In this document: piece after piece, positions 32,767-41,715 of the stretch
Layout of the letters: the number at the start of each line of letters is the position of its first letter
Position numbering within the stretch: the stretch's first letter is position 1
DNA from: Natrialba magadii ATCC 43099
GTDB lineage: Archaea > Halobacteriota > Halobacteria > Halobacteriales > Natrialbaceae
Reading direction: 5' to 3'
DNA length: 64,000 nucleotides
Assembly: GCF_000025625.1 (NCBI RefSeq)
Contig: NC_013922.1
Location: forward strand, 2,852,001-2,916,000
Position numbers and translations under genes: made by a program
Notes under the pieces: generated by a model
What the model was told of the DNA's origin: nothing
The model's database searches: none
The model's input: only the letters and a program-made list of their open reading frames with translations

Positions 32767-33717
32767 CTACGAGTTGTTCTGTTGGTCCAAGTCCGAGAGT
32801 TTGTGCTTGAATGCCCGATACGCGTTGTCACCCTGCTCGGTGAGTGAGACGACTCTGCGACGGCCGACGGATTCGATCGTAACGTAACCGTCGGCTTCGA
32901 GCGGGTCCAGCACGTGCGTATCGAGGACGCGAAACGCCCCTTTGTCCTCCCCGGTTCGCTCGTCGGGCGACTGACGATCAGCCATAAACGAGAGGCCGTG
33001 GTCGCGCGCGAACTCGATGAGATCCTTCTTTTTCGGTGGTGCAGTCCGGTCGTCGTGGTAGCCGTCCCACGAGGCCGGATCGCGGAGAAATCCCATGATG
33101 GCGATCTGGTCCGCAGTCGGCGAGTCGATCGGGTACGTCGGCAGCCCGTCGACTTCGTCGATCCCGGTCGATGCCGGCTCGACCGACCCATCGTGGGCGT
33201 AGGTCTCCGGTTCGACGTAGAACGCCCGCGCGTCGGTCGAGACGTCCATACAGGCCATCGTCGCCCCGATTGCGGCGATGGTCCCGCCGCCGGAGACGTT
33301 GACCGAGACGTCGTCGGCGGCGTGCTTCGAGGCGATCGTCGTCACGGCACCGAGGACGGCGTAGACGTCCGTGAGATCGCACTCCCACGTCTGGACGTCC
33401 GGCACGATAGACTCGAGTTCGTCGCGTAACTCGTCGTGGTACGTTGCGGGTGGACCGTTGCCGTCGGTGGGAGTCGCGGTATCGGCGGGAGTTGCGGTGT
33501 CAGCGGGATCACCAGAACTGGAGCCAGCGTGATCCATGCCAGCAGTCGATTCAGGTCCCGGAACCGGCGATTCGCTCGCCTTGCCGTAATCTGTCAGCGA
33601 CCCACCGTCGTGTTCGAGGAGGTAGACGAGGTCGGCGCGCTGGCGACGAATCGGTTCGACGATTCGGTCGTACTCGTAGCCCAGCGGCACGATGTGCACT
33701 CGCTTGACGACGTCCAT
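32767..33717 (-). CDS. CARF-like domain plus winged-helix regulator (DUF6293/HFX_2341 type)
   Basis: A 316-residue protein. The N-terminal Rossmann-like domain starts KRVHIVPLGYEYDRIVEPIRRQRADLVYLL and has a glycine-rich VNVSGGGTIAAIGATMACM segment (about residues 137-155), arranged as in CARF domains that bind cyclic oligonucleotides. A Thr/Ala/Asp low-complexity insert lies between. The C-terminal part is a winged helix (FRVLDTHVLDPLEADGYVTIESVGRRRVVSLTEQG). Haloarchaeal proteins of this type are annotated as regulators. CARF-HTH proteins often accompany CRISPR-Cas loci; here it stands alone, 19 kb from the RAMP cassette. Confidence 0.75.
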   Translation of the reverse strand: MDVVKRVHIVPLGYEYDRIVEPIRRQRADLVYLLEHDGGSLTDYGKASESPVPGPESTAGMDHAGSSSGDPADTATPADTATPTDGNGPPATYHDELRDELESIVPDVQTWECDLTDVYAVLGAVTTIASKHAADDVSVNVSGGGTIAAIGATMACMDVSTDARAFYVEPETYAHDGSVEPASTGIDEVDGLPTYPIDSPTADQIAIMGFLRDPASWDGYHDDRTAPPKKKDLIEFARDHGLSFMADRQSPDERTGEDKGAFRVLDTHVLDPLEADGYVTIESVGRRRVVSLTEQGDNAYRAFKHKLSDLDQQNNS

Positions 33718-33846
33718 ACGCCGACAACGACCGCCTCCGAAATAACACCTATCGAATCAGTGGACTCTCACAGAGACCAACGGCCAACTCGTGTGGAGCG
33801 GATCACGACGAAACGTTCAGAACCGTCGCGTTCGTACGTACACACA

Positions 33847-34548
33847 ATGGCAGCTTACGACGCGATTTATTTCGATCTCGACAGCACTCTCTGCGAACCC
33901 ATCCAGGATCCGGACACTCTCCTCGCTGGCACGTTCGACGACGCCGGTATCGAGCCGTTCTGCACGCCCGCCGACCTCCGAGCCGCGATTCCGGACCTCC
34001 CGACGGCAGAGACCGCCCGCGAGTTCTACGAATCGCTCTTCTCGACCGTCGCCACACAGGCCGAGCCACACGTCCAGGATCGACTCGGCTCCGACGGTCC
34101 AGCGGAACTCGCCGCGGCCTACCTCGAACGCGAGGACCCGACCGCCGTCGAGTTTCGACCCGGGGCGAAGACGGCACTCGAGTTCGCTCGCGAACAGGGG
34201 CCGGTCGGCCTGATTACGAACGGCGGCCGCGAGACGCAAACGCAGAAGCTCCGCGCGCTCGACATCGAGGATGCGTTCGACGTGCGTGTCTTTACGGATC
34301 CGGCGGCCGGCATCTTTCCAAAGCCGGACACTGCACCGTTCGAGTACGCGCTTCGAGAGCTCGAGGCGACGCCGGAGACGGCGATTCACATCGGTGACTC
34401 GTTGCACGCGGATGTCGGCGGTGCGAACGCGATCGGGCTCGATTCAGCCTGGATCGAACTCGAGAATCAGGTGCAACACGGCGATCCGACGGTACACCAG
34501 CCAACGTACGAGCTTGGGACGCTAGAGTCGTTCGAGGCGATTCTCTGA
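33847..34548 (+). CDS. HAD superfamily hydrolase
   Basis: A 233-residue phosphatase-type HAD: motif I AIYFDLDSTLCEP, motif II GLITNGGRETQ, motif III lysine in IFPKPDTAPFEYAL, motif IV IHIGDSLHADVGGANAIG. The cap is helical (subfamily I). It most resembles phosphoglycolate phosphatase/epoxide-hydrolase-like HADs; the substrate is unknown. It is not closely similar to the HAD at 25.7 kb. It starts with ATG 33847 so that motif I is at residue 6. Confidence 0.87.
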   Translation: MAAYDAIYFDLDSTLCEPIQDPDTLLAGTFDDAGIEPFCTPADLRAAIPDLPTAETAREFYESLFSTVATQAEPHVQDRLGSDGPAELAAAYLEREDPTAVEFRPGAKTALEFAREQGPVGLITNGGRETQTQKLRALDIEDAFDVRVFTDPAAGIFPKPDTAPFEYALRELEATPETAIHIGDSLHADVGGANAIGLDSAWIELENQVQHGDPTVHQPTYELGTLESFEAIL

Positions 34549-34596
34549 GGAGATGGCTGTGGCGTGTCCGACGAGTCCTGAGTTGCAGTTTCGGAC

Positions 34597-35208
34597 CTAC
34601 TCGAGAAGGTCCGTGTGGACGACCGCGCGGTACTGGCTGTCGGTCGCGTCCTGCAGGCGAGTCAGGAGGGCGGCTGCGTCGGCGAACGAGTCGGGGAGTT
34701 CGAACGGGTCGTCTGGCTGGTCGTCGCGTTGCTTGCACAGTTTGGTGAACGCGAGTAGCCGGTCGTCGGTGCCGGGTCGGGCGTAGACGGTGGTGATGGT
34801 GTTGCTGTCGGTGTGGCTGCTAGCGTCGGTGTTGCTGTCGGTATGGCTGCTGTCATCAGCACTCTCACTGGTGCGTTCCCCAGCAGCGCCGACCTGCTCG
34901 CGCCAGTGTTCGATGACAGGCTCGACAACACGGCGCGTCTGTCGTTTCTGTTCGGCGAGGTCCGAAGCATCGATACCGGCGTCACCAAGCACGTCGTCGA
35001 AGACGTCCTGCAGTTCCTCGGTCTCCTCTTCTATGTATGGCGCGTCAGCCTCGGCCTCGATTAGTTTCTCGAAGGCGACTACCTCCTCGCGGCGGACGGC
35101 GATGGGGTAGACGAAGTCGTGTGTCTCCTTCGGAAGCGTGTACGACTGCCCCTCCACGCCCTGTTCGCCCGGCTCGGACGAGCCGAGCATTAGATCGAAT
35201 AGTCCCAT
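34597..35208 (-). CDS. Haloarchaeal hypothetical protein
   Basis: A 203-residue acidic protein (MGLFDLMLGSSEPGEQGVEGQSYTLPKETHDFVYPIAVRREEV). It has a helical middle (EETEELQDVFDDVLGDAGID, EQKRQTRRVVEPVIEHWREQV), a Ser/His/Thr/Asp/Asn repeat insert (DSSHTDSNT twice) and a C-terminal domain ending AVVHTDLLE. No known motif. Probably a conserved haloarchaeal family, since the N-terminus looks well ordered, but unnamed here. Confidence 0.6.
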   Translation of the reverse strand: MGLFDLMLGSSEPGEQGVEGQSYTLPKETHDFVYPIAVRREEVVAFEKLIEAEADAPYIEEETEELQDVFDDVLGDAGIDASDLAEQKRQTRRVVEPVIEHWREQVGAAGERTSESADDSSHTDSNTDASSHTDSNTITTVYARPGTDDRLLAFTKLCKQRDDQPDDPFELPDSFADAAALLTRLQDATDSQYRAVVHTDLLE

Positions 35209-35254
35209 GTCTAGAACAGGTCCACAGCGCCGAATAAGTGTTCCGCGCTCGGTT

Positions 35255-35298
35255 ACGTCTCACGTCTCACGTCTCATGTATCTCACGTCTCATGTGAC
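35255..35298. repeat. Degenerate CTCA(C/T)GT repeats
   Basis: CTCACGT/CTCATGT octamer-like units recur five or six times between two minus-strand genes. No function evident. Confidence 0.6.
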
Positions 35299-35347
35299 GT
35301 GGGTGGTGGGCAACCGACAACGGGCAAGCAGACGACACAACAACACA

Positions 35348-35920
35348 CTACCACTCATCACCCAGCGCCGCCTTCACCCCACCGTAGCCGCTCGACGACG
35401 ACCACGTTCGGCCACTCTCGACGTGCTCGACCTCGTACTCGCTCCCACACACGCCGCAGCGATAGCCGTCCGGCGCACGAACCGGCTTCGACGCCTGATG
35501 GCGTTTGGCCGACCACTCGCAGTCGGTGTCGAGACAGCGCAACACGTACCGCGGCTCCGAAAACGACCGACAGTGTCGCGGCGCGTCCAGGTCGGCCGCC
35601 CGCTCGCGAAACCGCGGCCCGTGTCCTGATTCGCCAAACTGCTGGTACTCCCAGGCGTGGACGAGTTCGTGCCTGACGACCGCGGCGAACTCCGACCACT
35701 CGTAGCGCTCGTACGCCCGCCGCGCCAGCACGATCGTCGCCTCCTCGCAATTCGCCCGCCAGCGACAGAGTCCCGCCCGGCGCTTTGCCCGCGCGGAGAC
35801 ATCCCACTCGAGTGCGGACAGATCGAGCGTCAGGTCGCTGTCGGCGACGACTTCGCGGGCGTGGATCCGCGCCCGTGCGATGATTTCGTCGTCGATCGTG
35901 AGCTGTTCGCCGTCGGTCAC
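35348..35920 (-). CDS. SprT-like zinc metalloprotease-fold protein
   Basis: About 190 residues from a GTG at 35920. The zinc site is HELVHAWEYQ (HExxH) with a further histidine in GHGPRFRERAADL, as in SprT/Spartan domains. A C-terminal zinc ribbon follows (CLDTDCEW and CGVCGSEY). SprT-type proteins cleave DNA-protein crosslinks in eukaryotes; the archaeal and bacterial members are less known. The longer upstream frame begins with a basic region without homology, so I prefer GTG 35920 (VTDGEQLTIDDEIIARAR). Confidence 0.82.
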   Translation of the reverse strand: MTDGEQLTIDDEIIARARIHAREVVADSDLTLDLSALEWDVSARAKRRAGLCRWRANCEEATIVLARRAYERYEWSEFAAVVRHELVHAWEYQQFGESGHGPRFRERAADLDAPRHCRSFSEPRYVLRCLDTDCEWSAKRHQASKPVRAPDGYRCGVCGSEYEVEHVESGRTWSSSSGYGGVKAALGDEW

Positions 35921-36090
35921 GTCTAGGGGCTGGGAACGCAGACGGTGACTGAAATTCTTCCGGTCCAGAAGACGACGTTGTACACGGTTTTGCCGTCTCC
36001 GGTGGACGTGATCTGTTTCCGACCACGACCACAACCACGATCACGACTGCGGTCGGTGCGTCTTTGCCCGTTCGCTGCAACCGCCACAGC

Positions 36091-37107
36091 ATGAACGACC
36101 TCGCAGTTCCGGAACCGCGGGAGCCGGATCCGGGCAAGTCGATCCGCCCCGCGGCGCTAGTGCTCCCAGCCGTCGCGGAACCGCCGCTAACCGAGCGCCG
36201 ACCCTGGCTCGAGCGCACCGCCATCGTCGACGCTTTCTCGATCACGGGTGTGAAAACGCCAGTCTACCTGACGGCCGCCGGCGTCGCGATCACGACGACC
36301 GGCATCGGCAAGAGCGACGCGGCGACAACGGTGACGGCACTGCTCGCCTCGTCCGAAATCGACCTCTCGGCCGCCTACGTCGTCTCGGCGGGGATCGCAG
36401 GCGGACCGCCGGAACGGATCGCACTCGGATCCGTCGCCATCGCCGACGCGGTGGTCGACTGGGATCGAAAGCATCGCTGGGATCGGGCGACGGACGGGAA
36501 TCACGAGACGCAGGCGGATCACGAGGCACAGGCGGATCACACGGTTCGTCCCGAACCCAACGAGGGCAGCGACGACCCTGACGCCGGGCTCGACCTCCTC
36601 GCGTACCGACCGCACGACTACGTCCACGATCTCGAGGACGCACTCGTCAATGCCGCCTGCGAGGCCGCCACCGATGTCTCGCTTCGAACGGATGCTGACG
36701 CGCAGGCGTATCAGGACCGATACCCAGGCGCGCCGGAGGCAGGTCCTGCGGTCGAGCGCGGCCCGACTGTCTGCGGCGACGAGTTCTGGCACGGCCCGCG
36801 CTACGCCCGCGAGGTCGAGTGGCTCTGTGACGCCTACGGAGTCTCACCGTACCTGACGACCCAGATGGAAGACGCCGCGACGGCAACCGCACTCGAGCGC
36901 TTCGACCTCCGCGATCGGTATCTGAGCGTGCGCGCCGTGGCGAACTACGACCGCGCAGCGCCCGGCCAGTCCGTCGAGGAGAGTTTCGACGGGAACGAGG
37001 CCAGTCTGGCGCTGGCGCTCGACAACGCGGCCCGTGTGGGCGGTGCAATCGTCGATGACCTCGTCGAAAGCGACCCACTCGAGATCAGGCCAGAAAACGG
37101 CGTTTGA
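36091..37107 (+). CDS. Nucleoside phosphorylase / purine nucleoside permease-like protein
   Basis: A 338-residue protein starting MNDLAVPEPREPD. VTTTGIGKSDAATTVTALLASSE-like sequence near residue 75 (ITTTGIGKSDAATTVTALL), YVVSAGIAGGPPERIALGSVAIADAVVDWD, and CGDEFWHG match the purine nucleoside permease (NUP) family within the nucleoside phosphorylase superfamily. YLTTQMEDAATATAL is the nucleoside-binding end. No signal peptide or membrane segment is visible, so a cytosolic phosphorylase role is likelier than transport. A His/Ala/Asp repeat insert lies around residue 140. Confidence 0.75.
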   Translation: MNDLAVPEPREPDPGKSIRPAALVLPAVAEPPLTERRPWLERTAIVDAFSITGVKTPVYLTAAGVAITTTGIGKSDAATTVTALLASSEIDLSAAYVVSAGIAGGPPERIALGSVAIADAVVDWDRKHRWDRATDGNHETQADHEAQADHTVRPEPNEGSDDPDAGLDLLAYRPHDYVHDLEDALVNAACEAATDVSLRTDADAQAYQDRYPGAPEAGPAVERGPTVCGDEFWHGPRYAREVEWLCDAYGVSPYLTTQMEDAATATALERFDLRDRYLSVRAVANYDRAAPGQSVEESFDGNEASLALALDNAARVGGAIVDDLVESDPLEIRPENGV

Positions 37108-37113
37108 GTGGCG

Positions 37114-37148
37114 AGTGTGGAGAGTGTGGAGAGTGTGGAGAGTGTGAT
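37114..37148. repeat. 9-bp tandem repeat AGTGTGGAG
   Basis: Three to four head-to-tail units immediately after the nucleoside phosphorylase-like gene. Noncoding. Confidence 0.75.
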
Positions 37149-37267
37149 GAGTGAAACGGACGTGACGAGAACGTCGAGAGCGCCAAAAGTCCGAGAAGAA
37201 CAGTAACCAACCGTAGCGAGCGGTGATCGGTGATCCGAGATCCGGGTCAGTGCTCAGTTCTCAGTGC

Positions 37268-38071
37268 TCAGTGTTCGACTTCGAGTGCGAGACCGGCCTT
37301 TGCGAGCGCATCCTCCGTCGACAGGTCGTCGTGGACGACACCGGAGACCGCGCGGGTGATAGCCTCTGGGTTCTCGTGCTGGAAGATCGACCGGCCCATC
37401 GAGACGCCAGACCCGCCGGCGTCCATGACGCCACGGACCATCTCCACCGTCTCTCGGTCGGTGCCCTTCGAGCCGCCGGCGATGACGACCGGCAGGCGAG
37501 TTGATTCGACGACGTGCTGGAAGCTCTCGGCGTCGCCGCTGTAGCCTGTTTTCACGATATCTGCACCGACCTCTTCGGCGAGACGGACCGCGTGGCCGAG
37601 CGCCTCTGGGTCCTCGGAGTCGACGCCGGGGCCGCGAGCGTAGGCCATCGCGAGCACCGGAATCCCAAACTGACCCGCTTTTCGCGTCACGTCTGCAAGC
37701 TGGCTGGTCTGTTCGGGTTCGTAATCAGAGCCGACGTTGATGTGGAAGGAGACGGCATCAGCACCGGCACGAATCGCCTCTTCGACGGTTCCGGTCAGAC
37801 GTTTATCCTGCTCGTCCGGACCGATCGTCGTCGAACCGTTGAGATGGACGATGTAGCCCTTCCCGTTCGTGTTATCGTGGACACGCGGGGCGATCCCCTT
37901 CTGCGTGAGGACGGCGTCCGCACCGCCGCGGGTGACGCCGTCGATAGTCGATTCGATATCCTTCAGTCCCTGGACGGCCCCCATCGTGAGCCCGTGGTCC
38001 ATCGGGATAATTACGTACGAGTCGTCTGTGCCGATTCGATTCAGTCGTGCTGTGAGTCCTGCTGTAGTCAT
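37268..38071 (-). CDS. 2-amino-3,7-dideoxy-D-threo-hept-6-ulosonate synthase (AroA')
   Basis: A 267-residue class I aldolase that starts the archaeal shikimate route, condensing aspartate semialdehyde with a 6-deoxy-5-ketofructose phosphate to ADH. IIPMDHGLTMGAVQGL carries the catalytic D25, and DIVKTGYSGD carries the Schiff-base K174. The C-terminal GGSKGTDRETVEMVRGVMDAGGSGVSMGRSIFQ binds phosphate. Its product feeds DHQ synthase II at 31 kb. It lies 24 bases downstream of trpA on the same strand and probably belongs to the trpCBA transcript. Confidence 0.93.
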   Translation of the reverse strand: MTTAGLTARLNRIGTDDSYVIIPMDHGLTMGAVQGLKDIESTIDGVTRGGADAVLTQKGIAPRVHDNTNGKGYIVHLNGSTTIGPDEQDKRLTGTVEEAIRAGADAVSFHINVGSDYEPEQTSQLADVTRKAGQFGIPVLAMAYARGPGVDSEDPEALGHAVRLAEEVGADIVKTGYSGDAESFQHVVESTRLPVVIAGGSKGTDRETVEMVRGVMDAGGSGVSMGRSIFQHENPEAITRAVSGVVHDDLSTEDALAKAGLALEVEH

Positions 38072-38095
38072 TGCGAGTGTATAGCAAACTTGCGG

Positions 38096-38986
38096 TTATG
38101 GCTGTTCTGGTTCCGGTGCTTCTTCCCGCCGCCGCTCGTGTCCGTTCCGCTGTCCCTGCTCGCCGCCGCGGCGCGCCCCCCGCTTGAGTTCGCGCGCCTT
38201 GGACTCGAGTGCATCCGCCGCGGGCGCGTCGCCGGTGCCGTGCTCGGCGATGATGTCGACGAGCGCGCTGCCGACGATGACTCCGTCCGCGCCGGCCTCG
38301 ATGATTTCGGCGGCGTGGTCGCCCTCGCTGACGCCGAAGCCGACGGCCTTGGGGACATCGTACTCGGAGAGCCGAGTCAGGCTGTCGTGGGTCGCGTTCG
38401 AGACATCCGCTCGCGCGCCGGTCGTCCCGAGTCGGGCCTGAACGTAGGCGAAGCCCGAGACCTGGGACATGATTCGGTCCAGGCGCTCGCCGGCGGTCGT
38501 CGGCGCGACGATGAAGACGAGATCGAGGCCGTAGTCGTCGCAGGCGTCACGGAGCGGGTCCGCCTCCTCCGCGGGGAGGTCGGGAACGATGATCCCCGAG
38601 AGGCCCGCGTCGGCTGCTCGCTCCACGAACGGACGGACATCGGGTTCAGAGCCGTACTGGAGGATCATGTTGTAGTACGTCATCACCAGCAGCGGCGCGT
38701 CCGTCTCGAGTTCGTCCACGAGTTCGAAGAACCGCGCGGGCGTCGTCCCGGCGTCGAGCGCGCGGTTGATCGCGGCCTGGATGGTCGGGCCCTCGGCGAT
38801 CGGTTCGGAAAACGGCAGTCCGAGTTCGATCAGGTCCGACCCGCCGCGGTCAAGGGCCTCGACGTATTCCTTGGTGTCCTCGAGCGAGGGGTCACCCGCC
38901 GTGATGTACGTAATGAGCGCGGGGTGGTCCTCGCGGATGGCGGCCTCAATGTCGCTGTCTATCGCCGCTGTCTGTTCACCGCTCAT
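38096..38986 (-). CDS. trpA: Tryptophan synthase alpha subunit
   Basis: A 296-residue TIM barrel that cleaves indole-3-glycerol phosphate to indole. [33 protein letters not shown] (catalytic E54), [10 protein letters not shown] and [10 protein letters not shown] are in place. The second catalytic acid, aspartate in most TrpA (FSDPxADGP), is glutamate here (FSEP), a variant I believe is common in haloarchaea. The C-terminal 40 residues are an extra basic/acidic low-complexity tail. Its ATG overlaps the trpB stop by four bases. Confidence 0.95.
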   Translation of the reverse strand: MSGEQTAAIDSDIEAAIREDHPALITYITAGDPSLEDTKEYVEALDRGGSDLIELGLPFSEPIAEGPTIQAAINRALDAGTTPARFFELVDELETDAPLLVMTYYNMILQYGSEPDVRPFVERAADAGLSGIIVPDLPAEEADPLRDACDDYGLDLVFIVAPTTAGERLDRIMSQVSGFAYVQARLGTTGARADVSNATHDSLTRLSEYDVPKAVGFGVSEGDHAAEIIEAGADGVIVGSALVDIIAEHGTGDAPAADALESKARELKRGARRGGEQGQRNGHERRREEAPEPEQP

Positions 38987-40254
38987 GTATCGAACACCTC
39001 CACGTCCGGCGCAGCGTCGAGGTCGCGTTTCTCGGTCTCCTCGAGTACCGTCTCCAGATCCTTGTCGCCGCGTCCGGAGACGTTGACGACGACGAGGTCG
39101 CCGAGTTCCGCGTGGTTTTCTTCAAGGTATCCGAGGGCATGACTCGATTCCAGCGCCGGGATAATTCCCTCGAGATTCGAGAGTCGGTGGAAGGCGTTGA
39201 GTGCAGCGTCGTCGTCGACACTTGCCGGTGTCACGCGGCCGGTGTCGACGAGGTGTGAGAGCTCCGGCCCGACGCCGGCGTAGTCAAGCCCCGCGCTCAC
39301 GCTGTGAGATTCGACGATCTGGCCGTCGGTGGTCTGGAGGAGTTTCGTCATCGCGCCGTGGAGGACGCCGTCGGTGCCCGTCGAGAGCGTCGCGGAGTTG
39401 GGTGCGAGTCCCTCGTCCTGATCGATCTCGAGACTCGAGCCGCCGGCTTCGACTGCGTAGAGGTCGACACTCGAGTCCGGTACGAACTCGTGAAATGTCC
39501 CCATCGTGTTCGAGCCGCCGCCAGCGCAGGCGACGACGCTGTCGGGGAGTCGACCGGCCTGTTCCTGTATCTGGTCGCGAGCCTCGGCGCTGATGACGGA
39601 CTGGAAGTCACGCACCAGCCGCGGGAACGGGTGTGGGCCGACGATAGAGCCGATGACGTAGTGGGTGCGTTCGACGGTGGTTGCCCAGTCGCGCATCGTC
39701 TCGTTGATCGCCTCCTTCAGGGTGCCGCTGCCGGCGTCGACGGGGTTGACCTCGGCACCGTTCATCCGCATCCGGTAGACGTTCGGGCGCTGGCGGTTCA
39801 CGTCGGTCCGGCCCATGTAGATCTCGCAGGGCATGTCGAGGTGGGCCGCCGCCATCGCGGTGGCCGTCCCGTGCTGGCCAGCGCCGGTCTCGGCGATGAT
39901 CCGCTCTTTGTCCATGTATTTCGCGAGCAGTACCTGGCCGAGCGCGTTGTTCAGCTTGTGTGCGCCGCCGTGGACGAGGTCCTCGCGCTTGAGGTAGATC
40001 TCGCGACCGTAACGCTCGCTGAGCCGATCCGCACGCTGCAGCGGCGTCGGTCGGCCGCCGAAGTCGCGCATCCGCTCGCGAAACTCGTCCATGAACCCGT
40101 CCTCGTTGTCGAGGACGTATCGCTGGTAGGCGTCCTCGAGTTCCTGCAGGGCGGGCATCAGTGCCTCCGGAACGTACTGACCGCCGTAGTCGCCGAACGT
40201 ACGCTCGCGGTTCGGTTCGTCCTCGGCGGGTGGGTTTGATTCGGTTTCGCTCAT
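38983..40254 (-). CDS. trpB: Tryptophan synthase beta subunit
   Basis: A 423-residue PLP enzyme that joins indole to serine. [17 protein letters not shown] is the standard opening; the PLP lysine K100 is in [31 protein letters not shown] and [15 protein letters not shown] bind the carboxylate and cofactor phosphate. It is the TrpB1 type that works with TrpA, whose gene follows with a 4-base overlap. An acidic N-terminal extension of about 18 residues is present. Confidence 0.97.
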   Translation of the reverse strand: MSETESNPPAEDEPNRERTFGDYGGQYVPEALMPALQELEDAYQRYVLDNEDGFMDEFRERMRDFGGRPTPLQRADRLSERYGREIYLKREDLVHGGAHKLNNALGQVLLAKYMDKERIIAETGAGQHGTATAMAAAHLDMPCEIYMGRTDVNRQRPNVYRMRMNGAEVNPVDAGSGTLKEAINETMRDWATTVERTHYVIGSIVGPHPFPRLVRDFQSVISAEARDQIQEQAGRLPDSVVACAGGGSNTMGTFHEFVPDSSVDLYAVEAGGSSLEIDQDEGLAPNSATLSTGTDGVLHGAMTKLLQTTDGQIVESHSVSAGLDYAGVGPELSHLVDTGRVTPASVDDDAALNAFHRLSNLEGIIPALESSHALGYLEENHAELGDLVVVNVSGRGDKDLETVLEETEKRDLDAAPDVEVFDT

Positions 40255-41120
40255 GTCTGTGTGCGTGTCTCCGTCGTTGCTGTCGGTTCTGCTGCCTCCA
40301 CCAGTCGTCGCGTGTTGGCCGTCACATCGCCGTCAGCGCCGTGGTCCATGATGGCGCTTCCGACCAGTAACGCGTCCGCGCCCGCGTCGCGCATCCGACG
40401 GACGTCCGCAGGAGTAGAAATCCCGCTTTCGGCGATCAGCGTGACATCGTCCGGGTCCTGTCTCGCGGTTCCACCGCTCGACTCATCGAGGCGACAGAGT
40501 CGCTTCGCGTGCGGTGCGACCGATTCGAACGTCCCCAGATCGACCTCGAGTTGCGCGAGATCTCGGTTGTTCACTCCGATGAGCGTCGCGCCGGCGTCGA
40601 GTGCGTCAGCGAGTTCCTCGCGGTCGTGAACCTCGACGAGGGGCTGGAAGCCGCGCTCACGAGCGGCCGCCACGAGGTCAGCGAGATTGTCGACGAATCG
40701 GGCAATCAAGAGGATCAGATCGGATTCGACCACGTCCAGACTCGCCTCCTCGAGGATGAAGTCCTTCCGGAGGACGGGGACGTCGACGGCCTCTCGAACC
40801 TGCCGCAGGGCGTCCGGCGAGCCGCCGAAGTGGGTTGGTTCAGTCAATACTGAGATTGCCGTTGCACCGCCTGCAACCATCGCTTCGGCCAGTTCGGCAG
40901 GGTCGTCCTCGCGCGTGCCGTCCGTCGTCGGACTCGTCGGTTTCACCTCTGCGATGACCGGTACCCGGCCGTCGTGTTCAGTCCGCGCGGCCGCGTCGGG
41001 AAACGACCGCGCATCGACATCGAGCGGTGCTCGTCCCTGGGTGCGCACCTCCCCAGCGCGCTCGGTGGCGGCTGCGAGAATGGATTGCACCGGTGGTGCG
41101 AGCTCCGTACCAGAAGTCAT
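40251..41120 (-). CDS. trpC: Indole-3-glycerol-phosphate synthase
   Basis: A 289-residue TIM barrel that forms indole-3-glycerol phosphate from Cd[17 protein letters not shown] carries the catalytic lysine region, [15 protein letters not shown] the second lysine, and LIGVNNRDL and LIAESGIS the substrate phosphate site. It leads the trpCBA-aroA' operon; its stop overlaps trpB by ATGA. Two TGTACA boxes lie directly upstream of its start. trpD, trpF and dedicated trpE/trpG genes are not in the window, as expected where haloarchaea split trp genes into two clusters. Confidence 0.95.
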   Translation of the reverse strand: MTSGTELAPPVQSILAAATERAGEVRTQGRAPLDVDARSFPDAAARTEHDGRVPVIAEVKPTSPTTDGTREDDPAELAEAMVAGGATAISVLTEPTHFGGSPDALRQVREAVDVPVLRKDFILEEASLDVVESDLILLIARFVDNLADLVAAARERGFQPLVEVHDREELADALDAGATLIGVNNRDLAQLEVDLGTFESVAPHAKRLCRLDESSGGTARQDPDDVTLIAESGISTPADVRRMRDAGADALLVGSAIMDHGADGDVTANTRRLVEAAEPTATTETRTQT

Positions 41121-41123
41121 TGT

Positions 41124-41149
41124 TGTACATCAACGTACTCATTTGTACA
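41124..41149 (-). promoter_or_regulatory. Two TGTACA boxes upstream of trpC
   Basis: TGTACA occurs at 41124-41129 and 41144-41149, exactly 20 bp apart, with a GTAC half-match between them (41135-41138). TGTACA is the TRP-box consensus bound by the repressor TrpY in Methanothermobacter. The position, 4 to 29 bases upstream of the trpC start, fits repression of a leaderless promoter. Confidence 0.6.
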
Positions 41150-41225
41150 AAAGTGTTGCGCCATCCGCCGCTGCTCACGGCGACGACCGGCGACTATTCA
41201 AGGCCGTATTCCCTACGGACCGCGT

Positions 41226-41696
41226 ATGGAGGACGTTACGGACGCCGGGATCTACGCGCGGGAGTCGACGTATCTCGACCGGTACGTACAGCTCGGTGCC
41301 GCCAGCGGGCGTGTGCTGACCGTTTCCTTTCCAGACACACCCGAGGACGACGCCGGAACCGACCATCCAGTACTCGATCAGGTCTTCGAGTACTTAGACG
41401 GCCTCGAGCCGGTGACGTTCGACGACGTACAGGTCGCACTGACGATTCCGACCGATCAGCGCGCCGTACTCGAGCAAGTGCGGTCAATTCCCTACGGTGA
41501 CCAGGTCGACGTCGCCACGCTCACACAGATGACGCCCAACCTCGACCCCGACGATCAGGACGACGTCATCCTGGTTCGGACCGCGCTCGACGAGAACCCG
41601 GCCCCAATTCTGATCCCCGACCACCGCGTCCGCGACGGGCCAAGTGCTGCACCCCCGGCTGTTGAGCAAAAACTGCGCTCGCTCGAAGAACTATAG
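41226..41696 (+). CDS. Alkyltransferase-like (MGMT-fold) protein lacking the active cysteine
   Basis: A 156-residue protein. The C-terminal half is the O6-alkylguanine-DNA alkyltransferase DNA-binding fold: RSIPYGDQVDVATLTQ, LVRTALDENPAPILIPDHRVRDG. The universal PCHR motif reads PDHR, with aspartate D132 in place of the alkyl-accepting cysteine, as in alkyltransferase-like (ATL) proteins that bind lesions without repairing them. It is divergent from trpC. The N-terminal half is acidic and does not look like the normal MGMT N-domain. Confidence 0.82.
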   Translation: MEDVTDAGIYARESTYLDRYVQLGAASGRVLTVSFPDTPEDDAGTDHPVLDQVFEYLDGLEPVTFDDVQVALTIPTDQRAVLEQVRSIPYGDQVDVATLTQMTPNLDPDDQDDVILVRTALDENPAPILIPDHRVRDGPSAAPPAVEQKLRSLEEL

Positions 41697-41715
41697 TTGT
41701 ACTGTCAGTCGACTC

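Noticed and set aside
37514-39142. 542-residue plus-strand frame
   Set aside because: It is antisense to aroA', trpA and part of trpB, all clearly conserved enzymes.
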